Below are positions 52,783 to 64,000 of a stretch of 64,000 bases of DNA, piece by piece. This stretch comes from Streptomyces sp. CA-210063 (GTDB taxonomy: Bacteria; Actinomycetota; Actinomycetes; Streptomycetales; Streptomycetaceae). The number at the start of each line of letters is the position of its first letter. The stretch's first letter is position 1. The stretch lies in contig NZ_CP102512.1 in the NCBI RefSeq assembly GCF_024612015.1, forward strand, positions 868,001 to 932,000, read 5' to 3'. The notes below the pieces were generated by a model. It saw only the letters and a list, made by a program, of their open reading frames with translations, ran no database searches and was not told the origin of the DNA. A program made the position numbers and the translations under genes.

Positions 52783-53465
52783 CTCGGGCCGTGCGGCGGT
52801 TCCTGTGGGAGAACAGTCTGGGGCTCGCCTTTCTGACGCTGTTCGGGCTCGCCGTGGTCGGCCAGGCCTTCGCCGGTCGCGCCGACTTCAACAACCAGCT
52901 CGCGGCGGAGGACCTCCAGCAGGTCACTCTCGGCGAGTACATGACGTCCTCGGACTTCGCCGTCGACGTCATGGAGAACTGGCAGTCCGAGTACCTGCAG
53001 TTCTTCCTGTACGTCTTCCTCACGGTCTGGCTGGTGCAGCGCGGTTCACCGGAGTCCAAGAGCCTGCACAAGAGCGGTGTCGAGTCCGACGAGGAGCAGC
53101 GCGTGGGGCCGCACGCGAGTCCGGAGTCCCCCCGCTGGGCGGCGGCCGGCGGCCTCCGCCTCAAGCTGTACGCCAGTTCGCTCGGCTATGTCATGGGAGC
53201 CGTCTTCGTGCTGTCCTGGCTCGCCCAGTCGATCACCGGTGTGTCCGCGTACAACGAGGAGCGGCTGAGGCAGCTTCAGGCGCCCACGAGCTGGCCCGAG
53301 TACATCGTCTCGGCCGACTTCTGGGACCGTACACTGCAGAACTGGCAGTCGGAGTTCCTCGCCATCGCCTCCATGGCGATCCTCTCGATCTATCTGCGTC
53401 AGCGCGGTTCCCCGGAGTCCAAGCCGGTCGGGTCCGCCCACACGTCGACGGGCGTCGAGGGCTGA
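52779..53465 (+). CDS. DUF6766-family membrane protein
   Basis: 228 aa with a duplicated architecture. Helix LAFLTLFGLAVVGQAFAG…ENWQSEYLQFFLYVFLTVWLVQRGSPESK, then a second copy MGAVFVLSWLAQSITG…NWQSEFLAIASMAILSIYLRQRGSPESKP. Each half has two helices joined by the conserved NWQSE(Y/F)L motif and ends in QRGSPESK. Function unknown. GTG at 52779 overlaps the 27-residue peptide's stop, so the three small genes probably form one operon. Confidence 0.88.
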   Translation: MTRAVRRFLWENSLGLAFLTLFGLAVVGQAFAGRADFNNQLAAEDLQQVTLGEYMTSSDFAVDVMENWQSEYLQFFLYVFLTVWLVQRGSPESKSLHKSGVESDEEQRVGPHASPESPRWAAAGGLRLKLYASSLGYVMGAVFVLSWLAQSITGVSAYNEERLRQLQAPTSWPEYIVSADFWDRTLQNWQSEFLAIASMAILSIYLRQRGSPESKPVGSAHTSTGVEG

Positions 53466-53487
53466 ACCACGGGGAACCGCACGGCTC

Positions 53488-55398
53488 CTACGCGGCGGCG
53501 ACCGGCGACTCCGCGACCGGCCGGTCGGCCTCCGCCGCCGACTTGTCGAACTGCGTCCGGTACAGCTCCGCGTACCGTCCGCCGACCGCCAGCAGCTCCT
53601 CGTGCGTGCCGCGTTCCACGATCCGGCCGGCCTCGACGACGAGGATCTGGTCGGCGGTCCGTACGGTCGACAGACGGTGGGCGATGACCACGGCGGTCCT
53701 GCCCTCCAGCGCCTCGGCGAGGGCCTCCTGGACGGCTGCCTCCGAGGTGTTGTCGAGGTGGGCGGTGGCCTCGTCGAGGATGACGACGCGCTGGCGGGCC
53801 AGGAGCAGCCGGGCGATGGTCATGCGCTGGCGTTCGCCGCCGGAGAGGCGGTAGCCGCGCTCGCCGACGACGGTGTCGAGGGCGTCGGGCAGGGACCGTA
53901 CGAGGTCGTCGAGGCGGGCCCGGCGCAGGACGTCCCACAGGTCGTCGTCCGTGGCGTCGGGGCGGGCGAGGAGCAGGTTGGCGCGGACGGTCTCGTGGAA
54001 GAGGTGGCCGTCCTGGGTGACCATGCCGAGGGTGCCGCGCAGCGACGCCGCGCTCAGGTCGCGCACATCGACGCCGCCGATACGGACGGCGCCCGCGTCC
54101 GTGTCGTACAGCCGGGGCAGCAGCTGGGCGACGGTCGACTTGCCGGCGCCGGAGGAGCCGACGAGGGCGACGGTCTGGCCGGGTTCGGCGCGGAAGGAGA
54201 CACCGTGCAGGACCTCGGTGCCGCCGCGGGTGTCGAGGGCGGCCACCTCCTCCAGGGAGGCGAGGGAGACCTTGTCGGCGGACGGGTAGCCGAAGCGGAC
54301 GTCGTCGAACTCGACTGCGACCGGCCCTTCGGGCACCTCGCGGGCGTCCGGTTTCTCCTCGATGAGCGGCTTCAGGTCCAGCACCTCGAAGACGCGCTCG
54401 AAGCTCACCAGGGCGCTCATGATCTCGACGCGCGCCCCGGCCAGCGCGGTCAGCGGTGCGTACAGCCGGGTCAGCAGCAGCGCCAGGGACACGATCGCGC
54501 CGGCCTCCAGGGTGCCGCGCAGCGCGAACCAGCCGCCGAGGCCGTACACCAGGGCGAGCGCGAGGGCCGAGACGAGGGTGAGGGCGGTGATGAACGCCGA
54601 CTGCGCCATCGCCGTGCGCACGCCGATGTCCCGCACTCGGCTGGCTCGCATCGCGAACTCGGCGGACTCGTCCTCGGGCCGTCCGAAGAGTTTGACCAGG
54701 GTGGCGCCGGGCGCCGAGAAGCGCTCGGTCATGCGGGTGCCCATGGCCGCGTTGAGGTCGGCCGCCTCCCGCTGCAGCCTGGCCATACGGCGGCCCATGC
54801 GCCGGGCCGGGATGACGAAGACGGGGAGCAGGACGAGCGAGAGGAGGGTGATCTGCCAGGAGAGGGTGAGCATCACGGCGAGGGTGAGCAGCAGCGTGAC
54901 CAGGTTGCTCACGACTCCGGACAGGGTGTTGCTGAACGCCCGCTGGGCGCCGATGACGTCGTTGTTGAGTCGACTGACGAGCGCTCCCGTACGAGTACGT
55001 GTGAAGAACGCGACCGGCATGCGCTGCACATGATCGAAGACGGCGGTCCGCAGATCGAGGATGAGTCCCTCTCCGAGTGTGGCCGACAATCGTCGGCCCA
55101 GCAGCCCGAGCGCCGCTTCGGCGACCGCTATGAGGGCGATGAGCACGGCAAGGCGGACGACGAGTGCCTCGTCCCCACCCGACACGATCACATCCACGAC
55201 GTTCCCCGCGAGCACCGGCGTGGCGACGGCGAGCAGCGCGGTCACGACACTGAGGCCGACGAACCACGTGATACGGCGACGATGTGGACGGGCGAAGGCG
55301 CCGATACGCCGTAGCGTCGTCCGGGCGAAGGGGCGGCTCTGCTGCTGGGCGGTCATCATGCCCTGCAGCTGGGTCCAGGCGGTGGTCTCCATACTCAT
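53488..55398 (-). CDS. ABC exporter, fused membrane and ATPase domains
   Basis: 636 aa half-transporter. Six-helix ABC_membrane domain (residues about 35-320; FFTRTRTGALVSRLNNDV is the coupling region) and nucleotide-binding domain with Walker A VGSSGAGKST, Q-loop MVTQDGHLF, signature LSGGERQRM, Walker B RVVILDEATAHLD and H-loop IAHRLSTVRTAD. An insert between ATPase strand 1 and Walker A (SADKVSLASLEEVAALDTRGG) is typical of the actinobacterial lipid/drug exporters. ATG at 55398; upstream frame is antisense to the next gene and rejected. Exported substrate unknown. Confidence 0.93.
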   Translation of the reverse strand: MSMETTAWTQLQGMMTAQQQSRPFARTTLRRIGAFARPHRRRITWFVGLSVVTALLAVATPVLAGNVVDVIVSGGDEALVVRLAVLIALIAVAEAALGLLGRRLSATLGEGLILDLRTAVFDHVQRMPVAFFTRTRTGALVSRLNNDVIGAQRAFSNTLSGVVSNLVTLLLTLAVMLTLSWQITLLSLVLLPVFVIPARRMGRRMARLQREAADLNAAMGTRMTERFSAPGATLVKLFGRPEDESAEFAMRASRVRDIGVRTAMAQSAFITALTLVSALALALVYGLGGWFALRGTLEAGAIVSLALLLTRLYAPLTALAGARVEIMSALVSFERVFEVLDLKPLIEEKPDAREVPEGPVAVEFDDVRFGYPSADKVSLASLEEVAALDTRGGTEVLHGVSFRAEPGQTVALVGSSGAGKSTVAQLLPRLYDTDAGAVRIGGVDVRDLSAASLRGTLGMVTQDGHLFHETVRANLLLARPDATDDDLWDVLRRARLDDLVRSLPDALDTVVGERGYRLSGGERQRMTIARLLLARQRVVILDEATAHLDNTSEAAVQEALAEALEGRTAVVIAHRLSTVRTADQILVVEAGRIVERGTHEELLAVGGRYAELYRTQFDKSAAEADRPVAESPVAAA

Positions 55399-55422
55399 AC
55401 GAAGGACGTTAGAACCTCGACC

Positions 55423-56607
55423 ATGCTTGAGGTCAACATCCGCCGTGGAGGACGCCCGCACGCGGTGAAGTCCACCGCCGGTCAACCGCCGTCCCCGCGC
55501 CCGCAACCCCCTGTTGGCCGGGCATGGAGAACCTCTCCCGGTGTGAGCGCGATACGACTGCCCGAGGGCCGGACACAGGAGCAGGACGAGCAGGACGACG
55601 GTCGGGGTCAGGGCCGGGAGCAGAGTGACGGAGAAGGCCAGGTCCCGGAGCGGGGCGGCCGGGGGCGGGGGCTCCGCCGGCGTGTTCCGGTGCGGCGGAT
55701 CCTCTGTCTTCTCCCCCTCGTCCTGGTCCTGGTGGTCGCCGTGCGCCACCGTTCCGTTCTCGTGGAGGGGTTCGCCCATCTCGCGACCGCGCGGTGGCCC
55801 TGGCTGGTGGTGGCGATCGGTGTGACATGTCTGACGTGGGTCGCGGCAGCCGTGACCCGGCAGGGCGCGCTCGTCGAGCGACTGCCCGCGGGGCGGCTGC
55901 TGGCCACCCAGTTCGCGGCGGGCGCGGCGAACCATCTGCTGCCGACCGGTCTGGGCGCGAGCGCGGTGAACCTGCGCTTCATGACGGTGTGCGGAGTGTC
56001 GCTGCCCCGTTCGTCGGCGGCGCTCGCGCTGTATCTGCTCGCGGAGTCGATCGCCCGGGTCGGCCTGCTGCTGGCCCTGCTGCTCGCGTTCCCCAAGGCA
56101 CTGCGACTCGGCCCCCTTCTTCCTGAGGGCACATCGACTCCCCTGCTGATCGCGGTCGTCGCCGCCGTCTGCGTCGCCGTGGCCGTGGTCCTCCTCGTAC
56201 GACCGTTGCGTGCGGCCGTGTTCGGCTTCGCGCGGACCGCGCTGGGCGAGGCCCGCTCGGTGCACACCCGGCCGACGCGGATCCTCGCGCTGTGGGGCGG
56301 TTCGCTGGCGTTCCCGGCACTCCAGGCGACCGGACTGGTCACCGTGGGGCTGGCGTTGGGCCTCGACATACCTGTCACGCACATGGCGCTCGCCTATCTC
56401 GCCGCCACGGTCGCGGTCGCCCTCGTGCCGACACCGGGCGGCCTCGGCACCGTGGAGGCCGCGCTCGTGGTCGCCCTGGTGGCGGCCGGCGGCCCGGCGG
56501 CCGTGGCGACCGCGGTGGTGCTGGCGTTCCGGATCATCACGGTCTGGCTGCCGCTGCTGCCGGGCGCGTTGACGCTCGGCGCGCTGGTCCGGCTGAAGGT
56601 GATCTGA
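55423..56607 (+). CDS. Flippase-like integral membrane protein (LPG synthase TM/UPF0104 domain)
   Basis: Up to 394 aa; about eight helices from residue 92 on. Characteristic pieces: QFAAGAANHLLPTGLGASAVNLRFM and the C-terminal ALVPTPGGLGTVEAALVVALVAAG, the two signatures of the lysylphosphatidylglycerol-synthase membrane domain, here without the catalytic C-terminal domain. Such stand-alone forms are proposed polyisoprenol-glycan or lipid flippases. The first 85 residues are low-complexity and the ATG at 55423 lacks a good ribosome site, so a later start is possible. Confidence 0.8.
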   Translation: MLEVNIRRGGRPHAVKSTAGQPPSPRPQPPVGRAWRTSPGVSAIRLPEGRTQEQDEQDDGRGQGREQSDGEGQVPERGGRGRGLRRRVPVRRILCLLPLVLVLVVAVRHRSVLVEGFAHLATARWPWLVVAIGVTCLTWVAAAVTRQGALVERLPAGRLLATQFAAGAANHLLPTGLGASAVNLRFMTVCGVSLPRSSAALALYLLAESIARVGLLLALLLAFPKALRLGPLLPEGTSTPLLIAVVAAVCVAVAVVLLVRPLRAAVFGFARTALGEARSVHTRPTRILALWGGSLAFPALQATGLVTVGLALGLDIPVTHMALAYLAATVAVALVPTPGGLGTVEAALVVALVAAGGPAAVATAVVLAFRIITVWLPLLPGALTLGALVRLKVI

Positions 56608-56894
56608 CCTCGGAGTCGGGCGCCGGAGCGAGGGAGCCGTCCCGGCGGTGCACATCCGGACATTCCCGCTGAGCCGGTGGCCGGTCGTCGGCCGATCCAC
56701 GCAGGTCCGGTGCCGATCAGCCGTATGGATACGGCAGGATGAGCGGTCGCGCCCGACGTCGTACACACGTCCGGGCAAGCGTGATCGTGCATTCCGGATT
56801 CGAGCAGGTGGCAAGTGACGACACATCACATACGGCCCGTGGGACCCGACATACGGCCGGTCGGCCGCTCCCCGCGCCCCTCGGGAGGCGACCG

Positions 56895-60537
<3,643 letters not shown>

Positions 60538-60583
60538 CCCTCACGCACGCCCTGTGCGGACCGCGGACCACGGTTGCGCACAG

Positions 60584-60621
60584 CACCGCCCCGGCCGGAA
60601 TCGTTCCCGGCCGGGGCGGTG
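60584..60621 (+). terminator. Terminator of icd
   Basis: CACCGCCCCGGCCGG / CCGGCCGGGGCGGTG, 15-bp stem, 8-base loop, followed by TGCTTT. Strong rho-independent type; a second CCGGCCGGGGC copy follows. Confidence 0.85.
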
Positions 60622-60771
60622 TGCTTTCCGGCCGGGGCGCAGGAGAACCGCCGCATCGGCACGCTGCCGGCGAACTCGGAGACGGTCGCCACCGAGTCCT
60701 GCCCCAGCGCGGCTCAGCCCTCGCTGGTCCGCCCGTAGCGGCCGCGGGCGGACACCCTTGCGTGCTGCCCG

Positions 60772-61767
60772 TCAGTCGGTGCCGAGTGCCGAGCGCAGGG
60801 TGGTGATCGCCTGCCCGATCGCCGCCTCGGCGGCATGCGTCTCGCGCAGGGCGTCGAGCATGACGAAGTCGTGGATGATGCCCTGGTAGCGCACGGCGGT
60901 CACCGGTACGCCGGCCGCGCGGAGCTTGTTCGCGTACGCCTCGCCCTCGTCGCGCAGGACGTCGGCCTCGGCGGTGATGACGAGGGCCGGGGGCAGGCCC
61001 TTGAGCTGCTGAGGGGTGGCGCGCAGCGGTGACGCGGTGATCTCGGCGCGCTCCTTCTCGCTGGTCGTGTACTGGTCCCAGAACCAGCGCATGGCGTCCC
61101 GCCGCAGGAAGTAGCCCTCGGCGAACTGGTCGTAGGAGCCGGTGTCGAAGGCGGCGTCGGTGACCGGGTAGAAGAGCACCTGCTGGACCAGGGGCACATC
61201 GCCCCGCTCCTTGGCCATCAGGGTCAGCGCGGCACTCATGTTGCCGCCGACGGAGTCACCGGCCACGGCGATACGCGTGGCGTCCAGGTAGTGGCCGGCG
61301 CCCTCGGTGACGATCCAGCGGGCCACCGCGTAGTTCTGCTCGACGGCGACCGGGTAGCGGGCCTCGGGCGAGAGGTCGTACTCGGGGAAGACGACCGCGG
61401 CCCGTGCGCCCACGGCCAGTTCGCGCACCAGCCGGTCGTGGGTGTGGGCGTTGCCGAAGACCCAGCCGGCGCCGTGGATGTAGAGGATCACCGGAAGCAC
61501 ACCCTTGGCTCCCACCGGGCGGACGACACGCGCCCTGACCTCGCCGGTGGGCCCACCCGGGACGGTCACCCACTCCTCGTCCACGGCCGGTTTGGCGACG
61601 TCGCCCGACTGCACCTCGTCGACGGTCTTACGGCCCTCGACCGGCCCGAGGTCGAACAGATACGGCGGGTTCGCGGTCGCCTCCGCGAAGGCCGCGGCGG
61701 CGGGCTCCAGGACGGGACGGGGGCCGGCTGTGCCGGTGATTCCGGTGGTGCCGGTGGTCTCGGACAT
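60772..61767 (-). CDS. Alpha/beta hydrolase of the HSL (acetyl-esterase) family
   Basis: 331 aa. Oxyanion-hole HGAGWVFG, nucleophile GDSVGGNMS, Asp in [21 protein letters not shown] and His in [12 protein letters not shown] make a full catalytic triad of the hormone-sensitive-lipase family. Cytosolic carboxylesterase, substrate unknown. ATG at 61767 follows GAGGAGATC; upstream frame is rejected. Divergent from an OhrR-like regulator that probably controls it. Confidence 0.92.
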   Translation of the reverse strand: MSETTGTTGITGTAGPRPVLEPAAAAFAEATANPPYLFDLGPVEGRKTVDEVQSGDVAKPAVDEEWVTVPGGPTGEVRARVVRPVGAKGVLPVILYIHGAGWVFGNAHTHDRLVRELAVGARAAVVFPEYDLSPEARYPVAVEQNYAVARWIVTEGAGHYLDATRIAVAGDSVGGNMSAALTLMAKERGDVPLVQQVLFYPVTDAAFDTGSYDQFAEGYFLRRDAMRWFWDQYTTSEKERAEITASPLRATPQQLKGLPPALVITAEADVLRDEGEAYANKLRAAGVPVTAVRYQGIIHDFVMLDALRETHAAEAAIGQAITTLRSALGTD

Positions 61768-61854
61768 GGCGATCTCCTCGGATGCGGTGCCGCGGGCAGG
61801 CTCGGTCGGCGTCGTTCGCCGTGGTCGGCGACACAGCCACAACAGTAGCGCGCG

Positions 61855-61907
61855 ATTAAGTAGTGCACAACCAATTATCGCCCTACTGTCTATCGCACGA
61901 CCATTTA
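61855..61907. promoter_or_regulatory. Candidate MarR/OhrR operators
   Basis: AT-rich divergent promoter. Block ATTAAGTAGTGCACAACC…ATTAT at 61855-61878 is centred on GTGCAC. The half TGCACAACCAATTA (61864-61877) recurs as CGCACGACCATTTA 30 bases on (61894-61907), three helical turns apart. Confidence 0.45.
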
Positions 61908-61984
61908 GTGCCAGATACAATCGAGGGCACTCAAAGGTAGGGTTGGAGATCGTCATGTAGAGCACGGGACCGAGGAGCGACACC

Positions 61985-62464
61985 GTGAGCACAGCCGGCG
62001 ACATCGTGAGCACAGCCGGAGCGGCGCCGGCAGAGGGGCACAGCCTCCTCCTGGACGATCAACTCTGCTTCGCCCTGTACGCCGCCTCCCGCGCGGTCAC
62101 GGCCCGCTACCGGCCGCTGCTCGACGAACTGGGGCTGACCTATCCGCAGTACCTGGTCATGCTCGTGCTCTGGGAGCAGGACTCGATCTCCGTGCGCGAT
62201 CTGGGGGCCGCGCTCCAGCTCGAGTCCAGCACCCTCTCCCCGCTCCTGAAGCGCCTGGAGGCCGGCGGCCTGCTCCGCCGCGAGCGCCGTACGGACGACG
62301 AGCGCTCCGTCGCCATCCGCCTCACCGAGGCCGGGGCCCAGCTCAAGGAGCGGGCCCGGACCGTCCCCGTGGACATCGGCGACGCCATGGGCCTGACCCC
62401 CGAACAGCACACCCTCACCAAGCAGTTGCTCCGACTCCTCACGGCGAACGTCAGCCAGGGATGA
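61985..62464 (+). CDS. MarR-family regulator, OhrR-like
   Basis: 159 aa. Winged helix ISVRDLGAALQLESSTLSPLLKRLEAGGLLRRERRTDDERSVAIRLTEAG. The N-terminal DDQLCFALYAASRAV contains the single reactive Cys that OhrR proteins use to sense organic peroxides, and YPQYLVMLVLWEQ is the OhrR-type dimer helix. No ohr gene is adjacent; the likely target is the divergent esterase. GTG at 61985 with GAGGAGCG upstream; a second in-frame GTG at 62006 is possible. Confidence 0.9.
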   Translation: MSTAGDIVSTAGAAPAEGHSLLLDDQLCFALYAASRAVTARYRPLLDELGLTYPQYLVMLVLWEQDSISVRDLGAALQLESSTLSPLLKRLEAGGLLRRERRTDDERSVAIRLTEAGAQLKERARTVPVDIGDAMGLTPEQHTLTKQLLRLLTANVSQG

Positions 62465-62593
62465 GTTGAGGGGAGTATGCCCGGGGAAGGCGGTGTCGCC
62501 GCCGTACATCCTCAGGAGGCGATCGCGCCCCCAGGCACGCGAGAAGCCGCCCTCCCCTTATAGGAGAGAACGGCCTCCGACCTGCCACAAAGC

Positions 62594-62638
62594 TGGTCGG
62601 GACGACAGGATTTGAACCTGCGACCCCTTGACCCCCAG
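62594..62638 (-). other. 3' fragment of a tRNA-Pro gene (attachment-site scar)
   Basis: Minus strand: CTGGGGGTCAAG (anticodon loop with GGG, and 3' stem), variable loop GGGTC, T arm GCAGG-TTCAAAT-CCTGT, acceptor CGTCCCG, discriminator A and encoded CCA. The 5' half of the tRNA is missing. Such 3' fragments are left when an element integrates into a tRNA gene. Confidence 0.75.
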
Positions 62639-62647
62639 GAGTAGGGG

Positions 62648-63172
62648 TCATCCTTTTTGTCTGCACATACGGCCAGAAAACAAGGAGCATGGCGTGCGGT
62701 GTCGCGCGTGCCGTTCAGGTGCCCGGAAACCCGGGTTCGCGAACCGGGCCGCCTGGGCCCGCAGCGTCTCCAGGTACCTCATCTTGGCCGTCAGTGACGG
62801 CTTCGCCCACTCCTCCAGCCAGGGAAAGGGAGCGAGGACGGCCTGTGCCCGATACAGGCTCCGTCCCGCGCCGCGCCAATGGGAGAAGATCAGGCCCCAC
62901 AGATGTTCGGCGTCCTCACGTGCATCCCGTACCGATGAGCCGCCTTCCGCCTCCTCGTCGTCATCACCGTCAAGGTTCTGTTCAGCACGAAGAAGCACAG
63001 CGGCGTCCCGTGCCTCCTCGTCGGTCCAGCATTCGTCCTCGTCCGGCGCCGTGTAGGACTGCGACTGGTGCAACAGGCCCGTCCCGCCGAGGGCCCGCAG
63101 GAACATGCCCAGCCCGGTAGTCGGCCGACCCCCGATACCCATGCGGCGCACCGCGAGCACAGCCGTCGCCAC
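62648..63172 (-). CDS. Hypothetical protein next to the tRNA scar
   Basis: 174 aa if it starts at GTG 63172, which has GGAAG seven bases upstream (MATAVLAVRRMGIGG…); an in-frame GTG at 63301 and an ATG at 63142 are alternatives. Contains an acidic stretch (ECWTDEEARDAAVLLRAEQNLDGDDDEEAEGG) and a helical aromatic part (HLWGLIFSHWRGAGRSLYRAQAVLAPFPWLEEWAKPSLTAKMRYLETL). I do not recognise the family. No signal or membrane helix. It ends 10 bases from the tRNA fragment, so it should be the terminal gene of an integrated element. Confidence 0.5.
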   Translation of the reverse strand: MATAVLAVRRMGIGGRPTTGLGMFLRALGGTGLLHQSQSYTAPDEDECWTDEEARDAAVLLRAEQNLDGDDDEEAEGGSSVRDAREDAEHLWGLIFSHWRGAGRSLYRAQAVLAPFPWLEEWAKPSLTAKMRYLETLRAQAARFANPGFRAPERHARHRTPCSLFSGRMCRQKG

Positions 63173-63487
63173 GTCGCCGCTTCCAGCGACACGTCGACAG
63201 TCCGGGACGCTCTCTGGCCTGTCCACGCTGTCCTCCACAAACCCGGGTGCCCTGGCCGCCTGTCCAGCCGCCGGGACCGGTGGACCGCAGCTGCCGAGCA
63301 CAGGGAGTCCCGCGACGGCCCTGTTCTCGTGGGAAGGTTGCGTCCATGGAGATGGTGTACGGGTTCGACCTGATCCGGGGCCAGGACCGGTTTCAGTTCG
63401 GGCCGCGGCCCAGGCCGTCCACGCGCGTCCTTCCGCCGGCAGGGCCGCAGGCCCCGGGCACCACCCCTCATCGACGGGCGGTCGTCC
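63173..63487. other. Intergenic stretch, no firm gene
   Basis: 315 bases. A plus-strand frame from ATG 63346 (MEMVYGFDLIRGQDRFQFGP…) has GGAAGG upstream but runs into antisense of the LuxR gene and may be the start of a broken gene. Nothing else seen. Confidence 0.3.
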
Positions 63488-64000
63488 CTACGGTCCGTCG
63501 CGCAGCTCGGACCGAATGTGGAGGACAGCGAGGCCGGCCCGCGACGTGACGCCAGTCTTGCGGTAGATGCGGCTGAGGTGGCTCTCGACCGTGCGGGGGC
63601 TGAGGTAGAGCCGGGCTGCGATGTCGGGGGTGGTCAGGCCTTCGGCGATCAGGGCGGCGATCTCACGTTCGCGGCGGGAGAGGGGCGCGGACACGGTGTC
63701 GGGCGCGTCGCCGGCGGCCGGGGGGCCGAACACGGCCGGGCGGAACACGTCCGCCAGGCCGGTCAGCAGACGTGCACCGCCGGTCGCGGCGAGGTGCCGG
63801 GCGCGTGTCCACATGGCTCGGGCGCGGTCCGGGTGACCGGCGGCCGCGGTCAGGGGGGCGCCGAGCAGCAGGCTGAATGCCTCCCACCGGACCGCTCCGA
63901 CACGGGCCGACTGCTCCACGGCTTCCTCGAACAGTTCGACCGCCGTCGCCGTGTCGCCTTCGGTACGCGCGATGTGGGCCGCGCTGCGCAGCGCCGAGGC
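63488..64000 (-). CDS. LuxR-family regulator (large, TPR-like), C-terminal part
   Basis: 171 codons up to the right window edge; the start is outside. The last 65 residues are a LuxR DNA-binding domain ([56 protein letters not shown]). Before it come helical repeats ([58 protein letters not shown]), as in the large LAL/MalT-like ATPases with TPR arms. Probably part of the DNA beyond the tRNA scar. Confidence 0.85.
   Translation of the reverse strand, partial: ASALRSAAHIARTEGDTATAVELFEEAVEQSARVGAVRWEAFSLLLGAPLTAAAGHPDRARAMWTRARHLAATGGARLLTGLADVFRPAVFGPPAAGDAPDTVSAPLSRREREIAALIAEGLTTPDIAARLYLSPRTVESHLSRIYRKTGVTSRAGLAVLHIRSELRDGP

Noticed and set aside
55399..56829. Upstream extension of the ABC exporter to 1113 codons
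   Set aside because: Antisense to the flippase-like gene, with charged low-complexity residues; the transporter start at 55398 matches the family.

Overview
The window is high-GC DNA with strong Shine-Dalgarno sites, GTG/TTG starts, Tat-type lipoproteins and a Roadblock/G-protein 'conservon'. It is almost certainly a Streptomyces (or close relative) chromosome, in a part where conserved core genes alternate with acquired DNA.

Left conserved block (1-9.2 kb): start of a WS/DGAT acyltransferase (partial), the glycogen/alpha-glucan genes glgC and a GT4-type glgA, a FhuF-like 2Fe-2S protein, a DMT transporter, a three-domain cell-wall hydrolase (Rpf-LysM-M23), 6-phosphogluconate dehydrogenase, a small proline-rich protein, a GNAT enzyme and panD.

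Sugar island (about 9.2-41.0 kb): DNA lying between intact panD and a second, truncated copy of the panD 5' end (10 codons plus leader) in the same orientation. It has broken genes near both ends (dctA/glycerate kinase/transposase pieces on the left; HTH, quinone oxidoreductase, SDR, LLM and aminoglycoside phosphotransferase remnants on the right). Its core is a galactoside-utilisation locus. One operon encodes SDR dehydrogenase, GntR regulator, galactonate dehydratase, KDG-type kinase, KDPG/KDPGal aldolase and SMP-30 lactonase, i.e. the De Ley-Doudoroff route from galactose to pyruvate plus glyceraldehyde-3-P. Around it lie two sugar ABC importers without an ATPase gene, a secreted GH2, a cytosolic cellulase-like GH, a secreted Asp-box glycosidase with ricin-type lectin repeats, a LacI regulator and a GH42 beta-galactosidase. 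A probable side-chain-containing beta-galactan is the simplest substrate.

Prenyl-indole/conservon block (41.2-50.0 kb): one continuous reading frame joins a DMATS-type indole prenyltransferase to a tryptophanase (861 aa). Upstream on the same strand are an atypical cytochrome P450 without a K-helix ExxR and a complete CvnA-B-C-D conservon. A Tat-exported cytokinin-dehydrogenase-like flavoprotein lies divergently beyond.

Right conserved block (50.5-62.5 kb): nucleotidyltransferase, BON protein, metallophosphoesterase, lipoprotein, a 27-residue membrane peptide, DUF6766 protein, ABC exporter, flippase-like membrane protein, MscS channel, monomeric isocitrate dehydrogenase, HSL-type esterase and an OhrR-like MarR regulator. 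A 220-bp nested palindrome sits between mscS and icd.

Right edge (62.6-64.0 kb): a tRNA-Pro 3' fragment looks like an attachment-site scar. The orientation predicts that the DNA to its right (an unknown protein and a LuxR regulator running off the edge) belongs to an integrated element.
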